Of a stretch of DNA of 64,000 bases, positions 1 to 10,790 are shown one piece after another (the stretch's first letter is position 1; the number at the start of each line of letters is the position of its first letter). This stretch comes from Plantago major. Its lineage: Eukaryota; Streptophyta; Magnoliopsida; Lamiales; Plantaginaceae. A model generated the notes under the pieces. That model ran no database searches. It saw only the letters and a program-made list of their open reading frames with translations, and was not told the origin of the DNA. Made by a program: the position numbers and the translations under genes. The stretch covers positions 24,773,397 through 24,837,396 of the forward strand of contig CM048841.1 of the NCBI GenBank assembly GCA_026545765.1, given 5' to 3'.

Positions 1-273
1 CTAAACCGGCCTTTTCTTACAAGAGTGCTCAGCTCATGCCATGATGTTATATCTTTCAGGTTAGGAGATATGGTAAATTAACTTATATTCAATCATTTAC
101 ATTATTATCATACAACTTACAACACAGTATCATGTCCCTCAATACAGAGTTAAAATACAACTTAAACAGACAGACTACACTACTTGAATCTAAAACCTTG
201 GAAACAAAACTCAGAACAGTAGCTTACAGTTTATCGTCCATGCACATGGATCATCTAAACATCCCATCACAGA
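1..273. other. Downstream flank of the receptor kinase gene
   Basis: No coding signal, repeat or RNA gene is visible here. The segment lies just past the stop codon of the minus-strand kinase gene and probably contains its 3' untranslated region. Confidence 0.5.
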
Positions 274-2658
274 TCAATCCTCACCTAAGTAGTACGCTGT
301 TGGCTTCTTAGGCTCGGTGATCTCGATTGTCCCCTCCAACATCTTAGCCACCTTTCCCATTGATGGCCTCATATCAGGCCTGTCCTGAAGACACCACATC
401 GCGGTCTTCACCATCCGGTTGATCATATCAAAGTGCTCGCGGCTATCATACGTGTGTTTGATACGAGGGTCCAACACGTCCTCCACAGTCATCTCCTTGA
501 ACACCTTGTCAAATGCCCATCTAGGAAAGAACCACTGGTGACTCTCCACTTTCGAGTCCAGTTGCGCAAAATTCCTAGAACCACTTACTATTTCCAGGAG
601 CACCAATCCGTAACTATACACGTCTGCTTTTGAAGTGATTTGATCTGGCCGATTCCACTCAGGTGCCATGTACCCAGGTGTGCCTCGCATTCTTGAGACA
701 GACATCATGTCCTCTTTCTTCTTCAGCTTAGCTAGTCCGAAATCTGATACCTTTGGGCAGAAATCATCCCCGAGAAGTATGTTCTCCGGCTTGATATCGC
801 AATGTAATACCCACTCCAAGCACTCTTCATGTAAGTACGCTATTGCCCGTGCAACACCTAGTGCAATGCGATAACGAATGTCCCAGTCGAGTATAGGCTT
901 ATTCTTTGAACCAAGAATCGGTTCACTTACTTGCTCCTGCTCCGACAATTTGACTTCACTTGTTTGAAATAAGAACTCGTCCAGTGATCCATTCGGCACA
1001 TACTCATACACTAGTATTCTGCTACCTTTCTCAGCACAAAATCCCCATAACCTAACCAAGTTAAGGTGGTGCATTCGAGCGATAATTGTCACCTCAGCCC
1101 AAAAATCAGCATCACCTCCGGAAATGTTCTTCAAGCACTTCACTGCCACAACTCGACCATCGCTTAGTTTCCCTGCATAAACAATACCAAATCCACCCTT
1201 TCCGATCTGGTTAGAAAAATCATTTGTTGCAACCTTCAATTCCGCGTAGCTGAACTTCTTTGGTCCTCCGGCAGGCATTACCTCAAGCCCAAAAGTTCTC
1301 GCCATATCCCTGTACTTTACGTACTTCTTCAGAAACGTCCAAATGAAAAACACTCCACTAAGAAGCTCAGCTGCAAACAGTGTACACACAATCACAATAT
1401 TCCTCGTGGTGGTCCTTGACTCCTGTGGGGGTTGAGGGAGGCTTATCCTCACCGGACACGTAGCTTCAACCAAGTTCGTCATCCCAGTGTAATTCGACAC
1501 AGTAGTCTCACTCTCATCAACCCTCAAATACATGGCATTCTGAGTAGCAGGAGACCAATATCCATCAAGCATCTTGTCCAATTGCAAAACACAGAAATTC
1601 GTTCCAATAAACCTAAACATAAATCCCCTGCATCCATGATTCTCCAAACACCGAGCCTCACAAGTCAAAAAATCACTAACCCCAATGTCACTCTGATTCG
1701 ACCCTCCCGTATAATTAACAAAATCCATCCTCAAGAACTTGGTCCTACTGTAATCCCTGATCGGAATTCTCAACTCACACGAACCATCATCGACTCCTCT
1801 AACTTTAACGTACCCCGGAGGACACACACAAGAAGTCCTAAGACTCGAAGCATCATACATACACAAGGCATTCGGACCACAAGTACCATGAACCGTACAC
1901 AACTGAAAAACAGCCTGCCACGTAACAATCCACGAACCCGAACCGACATCGAAACTATAAAACCTAAGATTCCCATCATCATCAAGAGTCAACCTTCTCA
2001 ACTTCCCGACACCATAATCAGACGCATAGTACAAACTAGAAGCACCGTACCCTATAATCCCATTATCTTTGAAACTCGTAAACGTATCATTATTAAGATT
2101 AACCCAATAACTATCATTCCTACTAACAAGAATGAGCTGCCTGGAATCAAACATGTACCTCCCATTACTGGAATAAAGAAGTGTCTGAGTCATGTTCTGA
2201 TCAGGAAGAAAAGTGTGAGTGGGATAATCAAAACTGGTGAAATTACCGTAAACGAGATTACCAGTGGGAAGCAGAGAGAGCGAAAGGCCGGTTCGGTTGA
2301 AGGCTCGAGAAGGCCAGAGGTTGGGGCCGTTGACCGAAGAGTTGACTAACCGGAGTTCGCCGGAAGGTGAAATTGAGAGAGAGGCGGTGGGGGAAAGAGG
2401 GGAATTGGGATTGGCGGACCAAACGACGACGTTAGAGGCGTTTGGGTACCAAATTGAGAAGGTGAACAGGTTTGGGGAGTTGCGGAGAGGGAGAAAGCCG
2501 GCGGAGAAGGTGGAGTTGGGGGAGATTAGGGTGCGGTTTGAGGTTGGAAGCCATGGGGAGGATGAGGAGTTGAAGGAAGTGATTAATCGTTGGGATGAAG
2601 AGAGAGTGACAAGTGTGAGGAAGAAGAAGAAGAATAGGAAATGGGTTGAAGGCGCCAT
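274..2658 (-). CDS. G-type lectin S-receptor-like Ser/Thr protein kinase (ZmPK1-like)
   Basis: A single uninterrupted 794-residue reading frame encodes a plasma-membrane receptor kinase. Residues 1-22 form a hydrophobic signal peptide. A bulb-type lectin domain follows at about 30-165, an EGF-like cysteine cluster at about 254-293 and a PAN/apple domain at about 300-380. One membrane span lies at about 420-443. The cytoplasmic kinase domain (about 483-775) has the glycine loop GKGGFG (486-491), the ATP lysine in VAVKCL (507), DFG (639-641) and APE (665-667). The catalytic loop reads HCDIKPEN, with Cys in place of the usual Arg before the catalytic Asp, which makes it a non-RD kinase. Members of this family sense extracellular cues, often in defence or self/non-self signalling; the ligand cannot be told here. 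The length is normal and no break is seen, so I take it as functional. The architecture best matches the ZmPK1-like subgroup. Confidence 0.93.
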   Translation of the reverse strand: MAPSTHFLFFFFFLTLVTLSSSQRLITSFNSSSSPWLPTSNRTLISPNSTFSAGFLPLRNSPNLFTFSIWYPNASNVVVWSANPNSPLSPTASLSISPSGELRLVNSSVNGPNLWPSRAFNRTGLSLSLLPTGNLVYGNFTSFDYPTHTFLPDQNMTQTLLYSSNGRYMFDSRQLILVSRNDSYWVNLNNDTFTSFKDNGIIGYGASSLYYASDYGVGKLRRLTLDDDGNLRFYSFDVGSGSWIVTWQAVFQLCTVHGTCGPNALCMYDASSLRTSCVCPPGYVKVRGVDDGSCELRIPIRDYSRTKFLRMDFVNYTGGSNQSDIGVSDFLTCEARCLENHGCRGFMFRFIGTNFCVLQLDKMLDGYWSPATQNAMYLRVDESETTVSNYTGMTNLVEATCPVRISLPQPPQESRTTTRNIVIVCTLFAAELLSGVFFIWTFLKKYVKYRDMARTFGLEVMPAGGPKKFSYAELKVATNDFSNQIGKGGFGIVYAGKLSDGRVVAVKCLKNISGGDADFWAEVTIIARMHHLNLVRLWGFCAEKGSRILVYEYVPNGSLDEFLFQTSEVKLSEQEQVSEPILGSKNKPILDWDIRYRIALGVARAIAYLHEECLEWVLHCDIKPENILLGDDFCPKVSDFGLAKLKKKEDMMSVSRMRGTPGYMAPEWNRPDQITSKADVYSYGLVLLEIVSGSRNFAQLDSKVESHQWFFPRWAFDKVFKEMTVEDVLDPRIKHTYDSREHFDMINRMVKTAMWCLQDRPDMRPSMGKVAKMLEGTIEITEPKKPTAYYLGED

Positions 2659-3129
2659 GGGAGGTTGATGATGATGAATCGAATTGGTGGATGGTGTGTG
2701 ACATTGATTATGAGTGTGAGCTGAGGTTTATTAATAGTAAATATAAGTTTCAGACTTTCAGTTCAGTGGTTGACTTTGATTTTATGGAGAAGAAGAAGAA
2801 AAAAGGAGAAAGTACGACTTTTCAGTGACGAAACTAGAATTATTATTCTGCAAAAACGAATTGAATTTTCGTGAATGGCTGCTGCTTTGGAATTTGGAAA
2901 TTTTTTAACTCAACTTGACTGATTGGATGGCTGGGTCGCAACAAACACTTGACGGCTCACGTCCACTAGGACCCAAGACAACTTGACTTGACTTGACTCG
3001 ACTCATCTCCCACGTTTTTGAGTCCGTCTGGCTATTGTTAACTTGTTATCTCCCTTAAATTTAATATACTATTATATTATATCCAAAATAGTATTCCCTC
3101 CCATACAATAAAAACTTTCTACGGACTTA

Positions 3130-3252
3130 GGTTCTGTTCTCTTCAACTGAAAACTTATTCAGTTCAGTTCAGTTCTTCTTAGTTATATTTTATACTACAA
3201 TTCAGTTCAGTTCCATTCAGTTCAGAAAATTGCAGTTGAAGAGAACAGAGCC
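3130..3252. mobile_element. Tourist-like MITE (PIF/Harbinger type)
   Basis: This is a 123-bp inverted-repeat element with 20-bp ends: GGTTCTGTTCTCTTCAACTG at the left, and its reverse complement with one mismatch at the right. It is flanked by TTA on both sides, which is the 3-bp target duplication of PIF/Harbinger elements. The interior is made of AGTTC repeats. It has no coding capacity. Confidence 0.75.
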
Positions 3253-3281
3253 TTACTTTCTCTTCAATTAAGGAAAAAAAA

Positions 3282-3598
3282 TACTTCATCCGTCCCGGGT
3301 TCATCTTTACGCGGACCCGGACACATGTTTTAAGAGAGAAAAGTTAATAAAGTATGAGAGATAGTGAATAAAGTATGAGAGACGTTTTCCATTTAATTGG
3401 TGAGAAGTTGAAATTGGTACGTCGATGGAATGCGGAAAGTATGATAGAGAATGTAGAATGTGATGATAATAAAGTAGAAAATAGAAATAATAAAGAATTA
3501 ATGGGTGAGATAAAAAGTTTCCTAATTTGGCTTAGGAAGTTTGTAATGGTATTCCAAATAAGGAAAGTTAGGAAGTTTTTATTGTACCTGAGGGAGTA
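3282..3598. mobile_element. Stowaway-like MITE, degenerate copy
   Basis: The left end reads TACTTCATCCGTCCCGG and the right end ACCTGAGGGAGTA, degenerate forms of the CTCCCTCCGTCC Stowaway terminus flanked by TA. The interior phrases, such as AATAAAGTATGAGAGA, also occur in the element 5 bp to its right, so the two are related. It is non-coding. Confidence 0.65.
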
Positions 3599-3603
3599 AA
3601 ACA

Positions 3604-3848
3604 TACTCCCTCCATCCCGCTTTCATCTTCCCGTGGGTTCATACACAAGATTTAAGAGAAAAGTAAATAAAGTAGGAGAGATGGTGATAAAGTAGGAAAT
3701 AGAGTGAATAAAGTATGACAAATAGTGAATAAAGTATGACAAATAGTGTATAAAGTAGGAGGTAGATTTTCCATTTAAGATATGGGAGGATGAAGTTGGT
3801 ACGGCTCAAAACGGAATGCGAGAATAAGAAATTGGGACGGAGGGAGTA
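3604..3848. mobile_element. Stowaway-like MITE (Tc1/mariner type)
   Basis: The ends are CTCCCTCCATCCC and GGGACGGAGGGAG in inverted orientation, each flanked by the TA target typical of Tc1/mariner-derived MITEs. The length is 245 bp. The interior contains three AATAAAGTATGACA-like repeats. It is non-coding. Confidence 0.85.
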
Positions 3849-3860
3849 TAAATTTTATTA

Positions 3861-4981
3861 AGGGTCATTTTCATAAACGCTCCTTATTGTTTGCTTCAAT
3901 TACAGATTAGTACCCACTGTTTCAAGTATTACATCGACACCCAAAATCCACTTCCGGCGTTGACTCCGGTACATACGTGTCATTTCTTGCTAATGGGCTA
4001 ACTAATTGCCATGATTTGGCATAAATTAAAAAAAAAAACAAATGAATAAAATTTAATTTAAAAAATAAAACTAATGAAATGTAATTTCTTTCTTCCATCT
4101 CCTCTTCTTCTTCCATCCCTTCTTCTTCTTCAACCCTCTAAAAACTTCCACCACCATCTTATCCGGCCAACCACCACCATCATCTCCGACCAACTACCAC
4201 CACCTCCACAAAAATCAAAATCATGAAAGCAGAAATTAAAAGAAAAAATTGAGCCCATTTCAAGCTTTTGCGATGAGTCATTAATGGAGACTTTAGAAGC
4301 TCTAATTGGGTTGCTGCCCAATCAGAGCTTTTTAGAGCTCCAACCGGAGCTGTACAAGGTGAACTCCGGTTGGAGCTCTTTACAGCTCCACCAGAGCTGT
4401 TGACGAGTTCGCATTGGAGCTGTAAAAGAGCTCCAACCGGAGTTGTTTTTGGTGCTCCGATTGGGGCTTTTATTACAGCCCCAATCGAAGCTATATTTGG
4501 TCTCCATTGGAGATTCATTTCAAGCTTTTTCTCCAATGGATTTTTTTTTTTTTTTTGAGTTTTGGTGTATATTGAGAATTAGTTATATTTGGGGGATTGT
4601 GTTACAATATTATTTGGGTTAATATTGCAAAGTAAATTTTATTCTTGGGTTGATTTTTAATTTTTTTTGGGGTCGATAACATAGAGATTAATTTAATAAA
4701 GGTCAAACAATGGTCAACAACGGGTAAATATTCATACAAAATCAATTACAGATAAACCCAGAAGGAATTATTTTAACAGAAAAGAAATGATAACATGACA
4801 TGCCAAATCAACAGAGGCGTGTGTCTCCAGCATGAGCTGTACTCCAGCGTTGACTTTTGGGGTTATTTGTAATTAGTTTCCGAAATCAGTTCAATTTCAG
4901 GAAGCATTTGTAATTCTTCAAAGGACAGGCGCTAATTTGAGATGAGGCCATATATGAGGGGTGGGTTTTGTATAATTCCCT
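3861..4981. mobile_element. MULE-like non-autonomous element, copy 1
   Basis: The region is bounded by long degenerate inverted ends (AGGGTCATTTTCATAAACGC, and the inverse of GGGTTTTGTATAATTCCCT) and by a 7-bp TTTATTA direct repeat at 3854-3860 and 4982-4988. The phrase CAATTACAGATTAGTA near the left end recurs in the element at 24672-25499, so the two belong to one family. No transposase is encoded. The MULE assignment rests on the long degenerate termini and is tentative. Confidence 0.45.
4310..4500. repeat. GAGCTCCAACCGGAGCT-type palindromic boxes
   Basis: Short palindrome-like words built from AGCTCC and GGAGCT are repeated about ten times in both orientations, for example AGCTCCAACCGGAGCT. 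A similar box at about 25040-25190 sits inside the related element copy, so these boxes belong to the transposon interior. Confidence 0.55.
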
Positions 4982-4988
4982 TTTATTA

Positions 4989-6545
4989 ATCATTCCCTAA
5001 AAATTAAAGGAAGTGAGACAAGATTAACCGGTGGAGGGAGAGTACTATATATATCGACCTGTAAACTTTACCAAGATCAGATTTTCGTACCTGGACTTGA
5101 AATATGATATTCAACCATCTGAAAATCTAATTGAGAACCAATTTACTCATTCTATCAGAAACCACCCAAATAAATTTGACATGAAAACATCTTATTCGAT
5201 ATGATTCAGGCAATTCAAAAGCAGTTTACTCAAATTGTTGGAGATACAACAACACGCGGTACTAGGTGTGTCTCTGACTCTCTGGTCGCTGCCCATTTTT
5301 CAATTTTTTAATTAGTTAGTATTAGGTTTATATTTCGATTTTTATTGTAGATATTATTTCTCATTTTCATCACCTTAGCATGATAAAGTAGGTTAAATGT
5401 TTATACTATTGGATGAAATAAATATGTTCCACGAAAATGATTACTCGATAATTGGAGTTTCATGTAAAAATAGAAAAGGACATGCTATTATCATTGCAAC
5501 TATAATATTCACGGTCATAATCATTATCAATAAACATGTCTACTATTACAAACAAAAATATGTGATTAAACCCTTCAACAATTATAATTTATCATCAATA
5601 TGTGGTTAGACACATGTGATTTCAATTGCTAACTCCGCCCCTGACGCAGGACAACTTATCTCTGCACTAGTTTTATTTGTGTTTGGATCAGCTTCTCTGG
5701 GAAAAATGTAAATTCAACACTTTGATATATTGTTTCGGGAGGTTATAGTATTGTGGGTATAGTGACAATTCATCACTTAAAGGTTTTAGTCGAACCGATC
5801 GTTAGACCAGGACAAACTAACAAGCAAGCCGAACGGACCGTTCGACAACGTAATGACTTATGTGTGTTGAGTAGTCGAAGATCCACCGGAGAAGACAATC
5901 GAAAAGAGTTTCGAAGTCCGGCCAACATTTTCTAAAGTCGACACAACGGAAACACGAAGCTGATAGAAAGGTAGATTGGGACTTCACATATGCAATCAGA
6001 TTTAAATTGGTTGCCGGACGGCAAAGTCACCGCTGATTTAGTGGTCGGAGACGGAGAAGAGAGAGATGAAAGAGAGAAAGAAGAAACTGAAACTTGAAGA
6101 AGGAAATGGAATAAATGTATTAAAAAAATTATACTGACTCGAGCCATGACTCGCGAATTTTTTAAAAACCGAAATTGGATCTGCAAATTAGTATTTGGAG
6201 TAGGACTTCAGACTCTCATTAGTAACTAGTAAGTAGGACTCTTTTAAGTTTTAGTATTATGGTTATTGGGAGAAACATTAACGGTATTAGTAACAATATC
6301 GGTATTATATGTTCATGTAAAAAAGGTGTTTTTGTCAAGTAATAGCTAGCATTTTATGTTAAAACCGATATTCACATAAAATATCCGATGTATCTTGTTT
6401 AGGACAATAAACTAACATCATAATGAACATGTCATTAGCTAAGCTGAGTGACAAATTTAACTCTGAGAGGATCTTACTACTTTCCAGTAACATAGTACAT
6501 AAACACAGAACTTGATACCCTAAGTCACTAATATAAATTAGTTAA
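4989..6545. other. Intergenic stretch without recognised features
   Basis: The sequence is AT-rich, with short random reading frames only. I see no gene, RNA or clear transposon boundary here. Confidence 0.4.
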
Positions 6546-6790
6546 TACTCTCCCCATCCCATAAAATATGTCCACTTTACTTTTTGACGATAGAATAATA
6601 AGAATATTATTATGACACTATATCACATGTAGTGTTAGTACGTACTTAGTGAAGAATATAAAAGTCAATTATTAAAACTTTATTTTAAATCTTTTTAGAT
6701 GACAAAATAAATGAAAGTGGGCAATTTTAATCGAATGTAAAATATGTATTATAACAAAACGGGCAACTTTTTAAGACGGATGGATTACTA
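6546..6790. mobile_element. Stowaway-like MITE upstream of the ANTH gene
   Basis: The left end TACTCTCCCCATCCC and the inverted right end TAGTAATCCATCCGTC are degenerate Stowaway termini flanked by TA. The length is 245 bp. It lies about 290 bp upstream of the start codon of the next gene, within its likely promoter region. Confidence 0.6.
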
Positions 6791-7080
6791 TATACATTGA
6801 TTAACCAACAGGCCAACATACAGACGTCACACAAACCAAATTAATCACCAGCCGGCAGGCAAGCAACAAAATTACTTCTTGTACTTGTCACTACCAAGTG
6901 TCAAAAGTTGTCACAAACTGCTAAAACAATAAATCCATTCAGACAAAATATCCATCGTTACTCCTTAGGCGTACATATCTAGCTAGTTTTATACATACCA
7001 CAAGCTGCCTGCCTCTATACTTCTATCCCCTTATAACTCGACTACCAATCAATCGAAATTTATATATCTTTAATAACAAG

Positions 7081-8442
7081 ATGCATAAAAGAATTCGTCG
7101 AGTGTTCACCACCGTTCGCGAACGAGCATGTGTCAGCTACGCGAACATAGCCACGATAGGAGGTTACTGCGACATTGAACTCACAGTCGTAAAAGCAACT
7201 TCACCCGATGATTCACCATTGCCAGATAAGTATGTCTTGGAACTTTTAAAGATATTTTCCATATCGTCCTCTTCTTACAGATCATTTATCCTTAGCCTTA
7301 TTCGCCGTTTTGGAAGGACTAAATCCTGGCGAGTTGCCCTCAAATGTCTTCTCCTTCTACACCGCCTTATTCGTTCTTTACCTAACGACAGCCCCTTCAG
7401 GAACGAGCTTTTATGGGCTCGTTCTAGTGGTTTGTTGTGTCTTTACCCTTGCAATTTCCGTGACTACTCATCCTCGTCTTATCAAGATTACACGTCTTTT
7501 GTAAGATCATACGCACACTTACTCGATGAAATCCTTGATATCACTCACACCCCAATAAACGAAGAAGCACAACTACCTGAAGACGAGATTTCACCTGAGA
7601 AATGGCCTCATGAAGAAAGTTCACCCCAAAAATCGAAAGACTTGAGCGTAAAGATAGATCTCTTGCCTAAGGTGCAAAGCCTGATAGACCGTTCAATTGA
7701 TTGCAAACCTACAGGGACGTCTCTGAGGAACTCGCTCGTTCAATTAGTCGTGAAACTCATAATCCGCGATAGCTTTGCATACTATGGAACGTTCAGGGAC
7801 GAAATCGTGACGGTTCTTGAGAATCTCATCCAGTTGCCTAGCCACAGCCGTGTGACCGCTTTTAGCATCTACAAGAAGGCAGCGACTCAAGCAGACTACT
7901 TGTCCGAATTCCACGAATGGAGTAAATCCGTGGGACATTGTGAACTTTACGAGTATCCTTCCATTGATCAGATTCCAAGTATTCAAGTACGTGCACTTGA
8001 GAACTTTCTCACTGGGATGTGGCACTTAGGCGACGAGTCCTGTTCCTCAAACACGTCCTCTCTGACATCGAACGACGAGTCTCCGATAAGTAACACAGGG
8101 CCTGATGTAGCTGAGGCAGAGAGGGAACAAATCGAACTAGAGCCGTTGATCAAGTGGGAAGACGATGATGGCGATAGGAACGATCTTGGTTGGGAACAAC
8201 TCCTGGAAGCCTCTGTTAGGGAGAATTCGAAAAAGATTGACGACTCAAGAAGGTACGAGTGGAGTAGTTTTGGTGGAAGAAATGGATGGGAGATTGAAGA
8301 GTATAAGATGAATGATCAATATTATTCATCATCAGGTTTTCAAACTCCAAATCCATTTTACCAGCAGCAAGAGAGAATAATGTACTTGACAGCCTATGCA
8401 TCATGTCCAACAACCCCTATGAGACCATTGATAGATCTTTGA
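7081..8442 (+). CDS. Putative clathrin assembly protein, ANTH domain (PICALM-like)
   Basis: This intron-free 453-residue frame encodes an adaptor that links membrane phosphoinositides to clathrin during vesicle budding. The ANTH domain covers about residues 20-290. The phosphoinositide-binding region begins at VVKATSPDD (about 36-44), but the basic PxKxKH part is reduced to PLPDKYV, as in the divergent plant subgroup resembling Arabidopsis At1g25240. The helical bundle continues through SYRSFILSLIRRFGRTKSWR. The C-terminal tail is acidic and Ser-rich and contains an NPF motif at 424-426, a known ligand of EH-domain proteins. The chosen ATG begins the conserved N-terminal helix, and no longer in-frame start is evident. 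An AATAAA word follows at 8456-8461. Confidence 0.9.
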   Translation: MHKRIRRVFTTVRERACVSYANIATIGGYCDIELTVVKATSPDDSPLPDKYVLELLKIFSISSSSYRSFILSLIRRFGRTKSWRVALKCLLLLHRLIRSLPNDSPFRNELLWARSSGLLCLYPCNFRDYSSSSYQDYTSFVRSYAHLLDEILDITHTPINEEAQLPEDEISPEKWPHEESSPQKSKDLSVKIDLLPKVQSLIDRSIDCKPTGTSLRNSLVQLVVKLIIRDSFAYYGTFRDEIVTVLENLIQLPSHSRVTAFSIYKKAATQADYLSEFHEWSKSVGHCELYEYPSIDQIPSIQVRALENFLTGMWHLGDESCSSNTSSLTSNDESPISNTGPDVAEAEREQIELEPLIKWEDDDGDRNDLGWEQLLEASVRENSKKIDDSRRYEWSSFGGRNGWEIEEYKMNDQYYSSSGFQTPNPFYQQQERIMYLTAYASCPTTPMRPLIDL

Positions 8443-8712
8443 TGTGTTATGTATAATAAAATTTGCAATTAATTCACATTTCTGGTTCTTGAATAGTTTA
8501 GGCTTTTTTACCTTGTATAATTGTGGTGAGCAAATTAATTAGCCAAAGTACATTTTAGGGGATGGCCTCTTATGTGATGTGTTCCATTAGTTTTTTACAC
8601 TATCATCCAAATTTAAAGCGACTAACATAGAGCCAATTAGTCAAATTATATGGAATTTTTACACAAGCACCATACTAATATTATATGTCCAGTTACACAT
8701 AAACTCATGGAT
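8443..8712. other. Gap between the ANTH gene and copia A
   Basis: This holds the probable 3' untranslated region of the ANTH gene and AT-rich DNA. The target duplication of the downstream retrotransposon begins at 8713. Nothing else is seen. Confidence 0.5.
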
Positions 8713-8717
8713 GTTAG

Positions 8718-10407
8718 TGTTGGTCCAGATAACGGCAAAGTAAAAGACTAGAGGGGGGTGAATAGTCTTTTAAAACTTTTGTCGATAACAAATATTTCTC
8801 AGATATCTGAATGGATATCTGATACTTAGAATCAGAGTGCGGAAGACTTTAATAAAGATAAGTGTAGAAACAGTTAGTAAGTGTGTGTGTTGCTGAAGAA
8901 TAAATACAGAAATGTAAATGACACAGCAAGTATAGTGGTATCTGGAGGTGGCGTAATCCTCCAACTAATCCACTTCGGTCTATCAGAGACCTAGAATTCA
9001 CTAGAACAGATAATTGAGATAACCTTACAAAAATCCTATTCTAAGATTCTGAACAATTGGTTCCCAACCAAAAGTTCCCCCTGAGTTGTTCCCTAGCTTC
9101 TTCAGCCAAGTACTTCCTATACTCAGAAACCTTTGAGTTGTTCCCTAGCTTCCCAAGCTAAGTACTTCCTATACTCAAAAACCTTGGAGTTATTCCTTAG
9201 TTTCCAAATCAAGTACTTCCTATACTCCGGTAACCTTGGAGTTATTCACGATTTTCAACCTAAGTACTTCACTACTCCACGCCGGTTTTGGTGTTGGTTT
9301 CGGTTTGAGTTGTCAGATGAGCGTCTTAATAACTTTTCAGTTATTCAGATAGCTCTGTGAACTAAGTTACTTAATACACTTTACAGCGTATGGTATCTAG
9401 TTCGATTTTACTGACCCAAGTCTTATGGTATATGTTCAAGAGAATGAATCTCAGATAGTTGATCTTTTGATTCAACTCCTTCACAGATAGCTTTGCTTGT
9501 TTAGGATCAGGACACTTAGAACTTCAGTGTTTACTCAAGATCACAAGCTTTAGTCGCAACAGAAAGCTTTGATATTAAGTAAGAAGCTTTGAGAGAGTAA
9601 GATCAGAGATCGTATATTTTAGCGTATTCAGTGTTCTGAGTTGTGTTCCGTGTGTTCTCTCAAGTTGTCTAAGTGTTGATATTTATAGATGAATTTGAGT
9701 GCCGTTTGAATAGTATCCGTTAGGCTCAAATTCAAACTATCGATATCTGTGTATAGTACTGTAGCAGGTTTTGTCTTCTTCTCAGAAGTTGCCGTTGCTT
9801 TTACTCAGACATCTCTGTCCGTGCATTAAATGCATTGTACTATACTTTTTGTCCTGTAGTGTCAACGGAACTATGCTTTGTATCAGAGACTAGACTTGTT
9901 GTCTGATATTTTGCACGTCCTTATCTTCATTCTTCAGATACCACTTGTATTGATTGAAACAACCTTGTTTCTTTTCAGAAACGTGTTTAACGCTCAAGGT
10001 ATCTGAGAACAGATATCAATGGACACTTTCCTTGTCTTCAGATATGTATCTCATTTCTCAGATATCTCTTGTGACACAGTTTGTTTGAAACTATTTGCGT
10101 CTACAAGATATCTGGCTAAGATATCTGAATAACAGATTCAGTAATCTTGTGCAGTTTTCTTCAAATCTTCAAAAGTTGTTGAGCTTTCTTCTTGGATGTC
10201 TTCTTCTTAGTCTTCTTTTCATAAAATAAAATTTACATTTTGAGACCTAACATCCTATACAAGATTAGCTAGACTATCATACTTAGTGGGTTTCCTCTTT
10301 TACAATGTTCAAGTGAACCAAGAGTACTAATCACCTTTCTGAGACAAAGATAAGTCATCATGTTGCTGAACAAAATCTAAACAGATATTCTAACAAAATA
10401 TCTAACA
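8718..10407 (-). repeat. 3' LTR of copia A
   Basis: This is a 1690-bp direct repeat of 22930-24586. In element orientation it begins TGTTAGATATTTTG and ends CTGGACCAACA. It contains several GATATC-centred palindromes and a TATA-like CTATAAATAT on the minus strand at 9679-9688. Confidence 0.95.
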
Positions 10408-10422
10408 AATTTCCCCCATTTT
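10408..10422 (-). other. Polypurine tract of copia A
   Basis: On the minus strand the sequence is AAAATGGGGGAAATT, directly abutting the 3' LTR. This is the position and composition of a plus-strand primer for reverse transcription. Confidence 0.85.
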
Positions 10423-10790
10423 GATCAATCAACGATGACTATCTTCCCTATTACAAATCTGGATGAGGAAACAATCCACCACTTAATCATTTCTTGAGAT
10501 CTTTCAAATCATATAATTAATTGCAGAAAGTAGACATCAACCAAATCACAAGGTGTGATCTTTGCTGACAAATTATCTTTTATAAAATACTATCTGAGAG
10601 TAAGTTCTTCAGATAAGTCGCAACTTAGGAATACAGATAACTTTAATACATAACACATTTAAGCTCAGTCAGCAAGATACAACAAAAAAAAAAAAAAATT
10701 ACATAGTAAATTAGGACAACAGGAGTAACCAAGCTCCAAGTAAACATCCTAAAGAACTAGTCTTCAAGTCTTCAACAAAGTTTCTATGGA

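Noticed and set aside
1432-2349. 305-residue plus-strand reading frame opposite the kinase gene
   Set aside because: It is the antisense shadow of the lectin and EGF coding. Its composition is low-complexity Ile/Arg/Thr, and it has no domain.
4180-4536. 118-residue minus-strand frame
   Set aside because: It spans the palindromic boxes of a MULE-like element and shows no domain or codon constraint.
5753-6186. Short frames between the MULE-like element and the MITE
   Set aside because: They have no motif, no homologous phrase and no neighbouring signals to support a gene.
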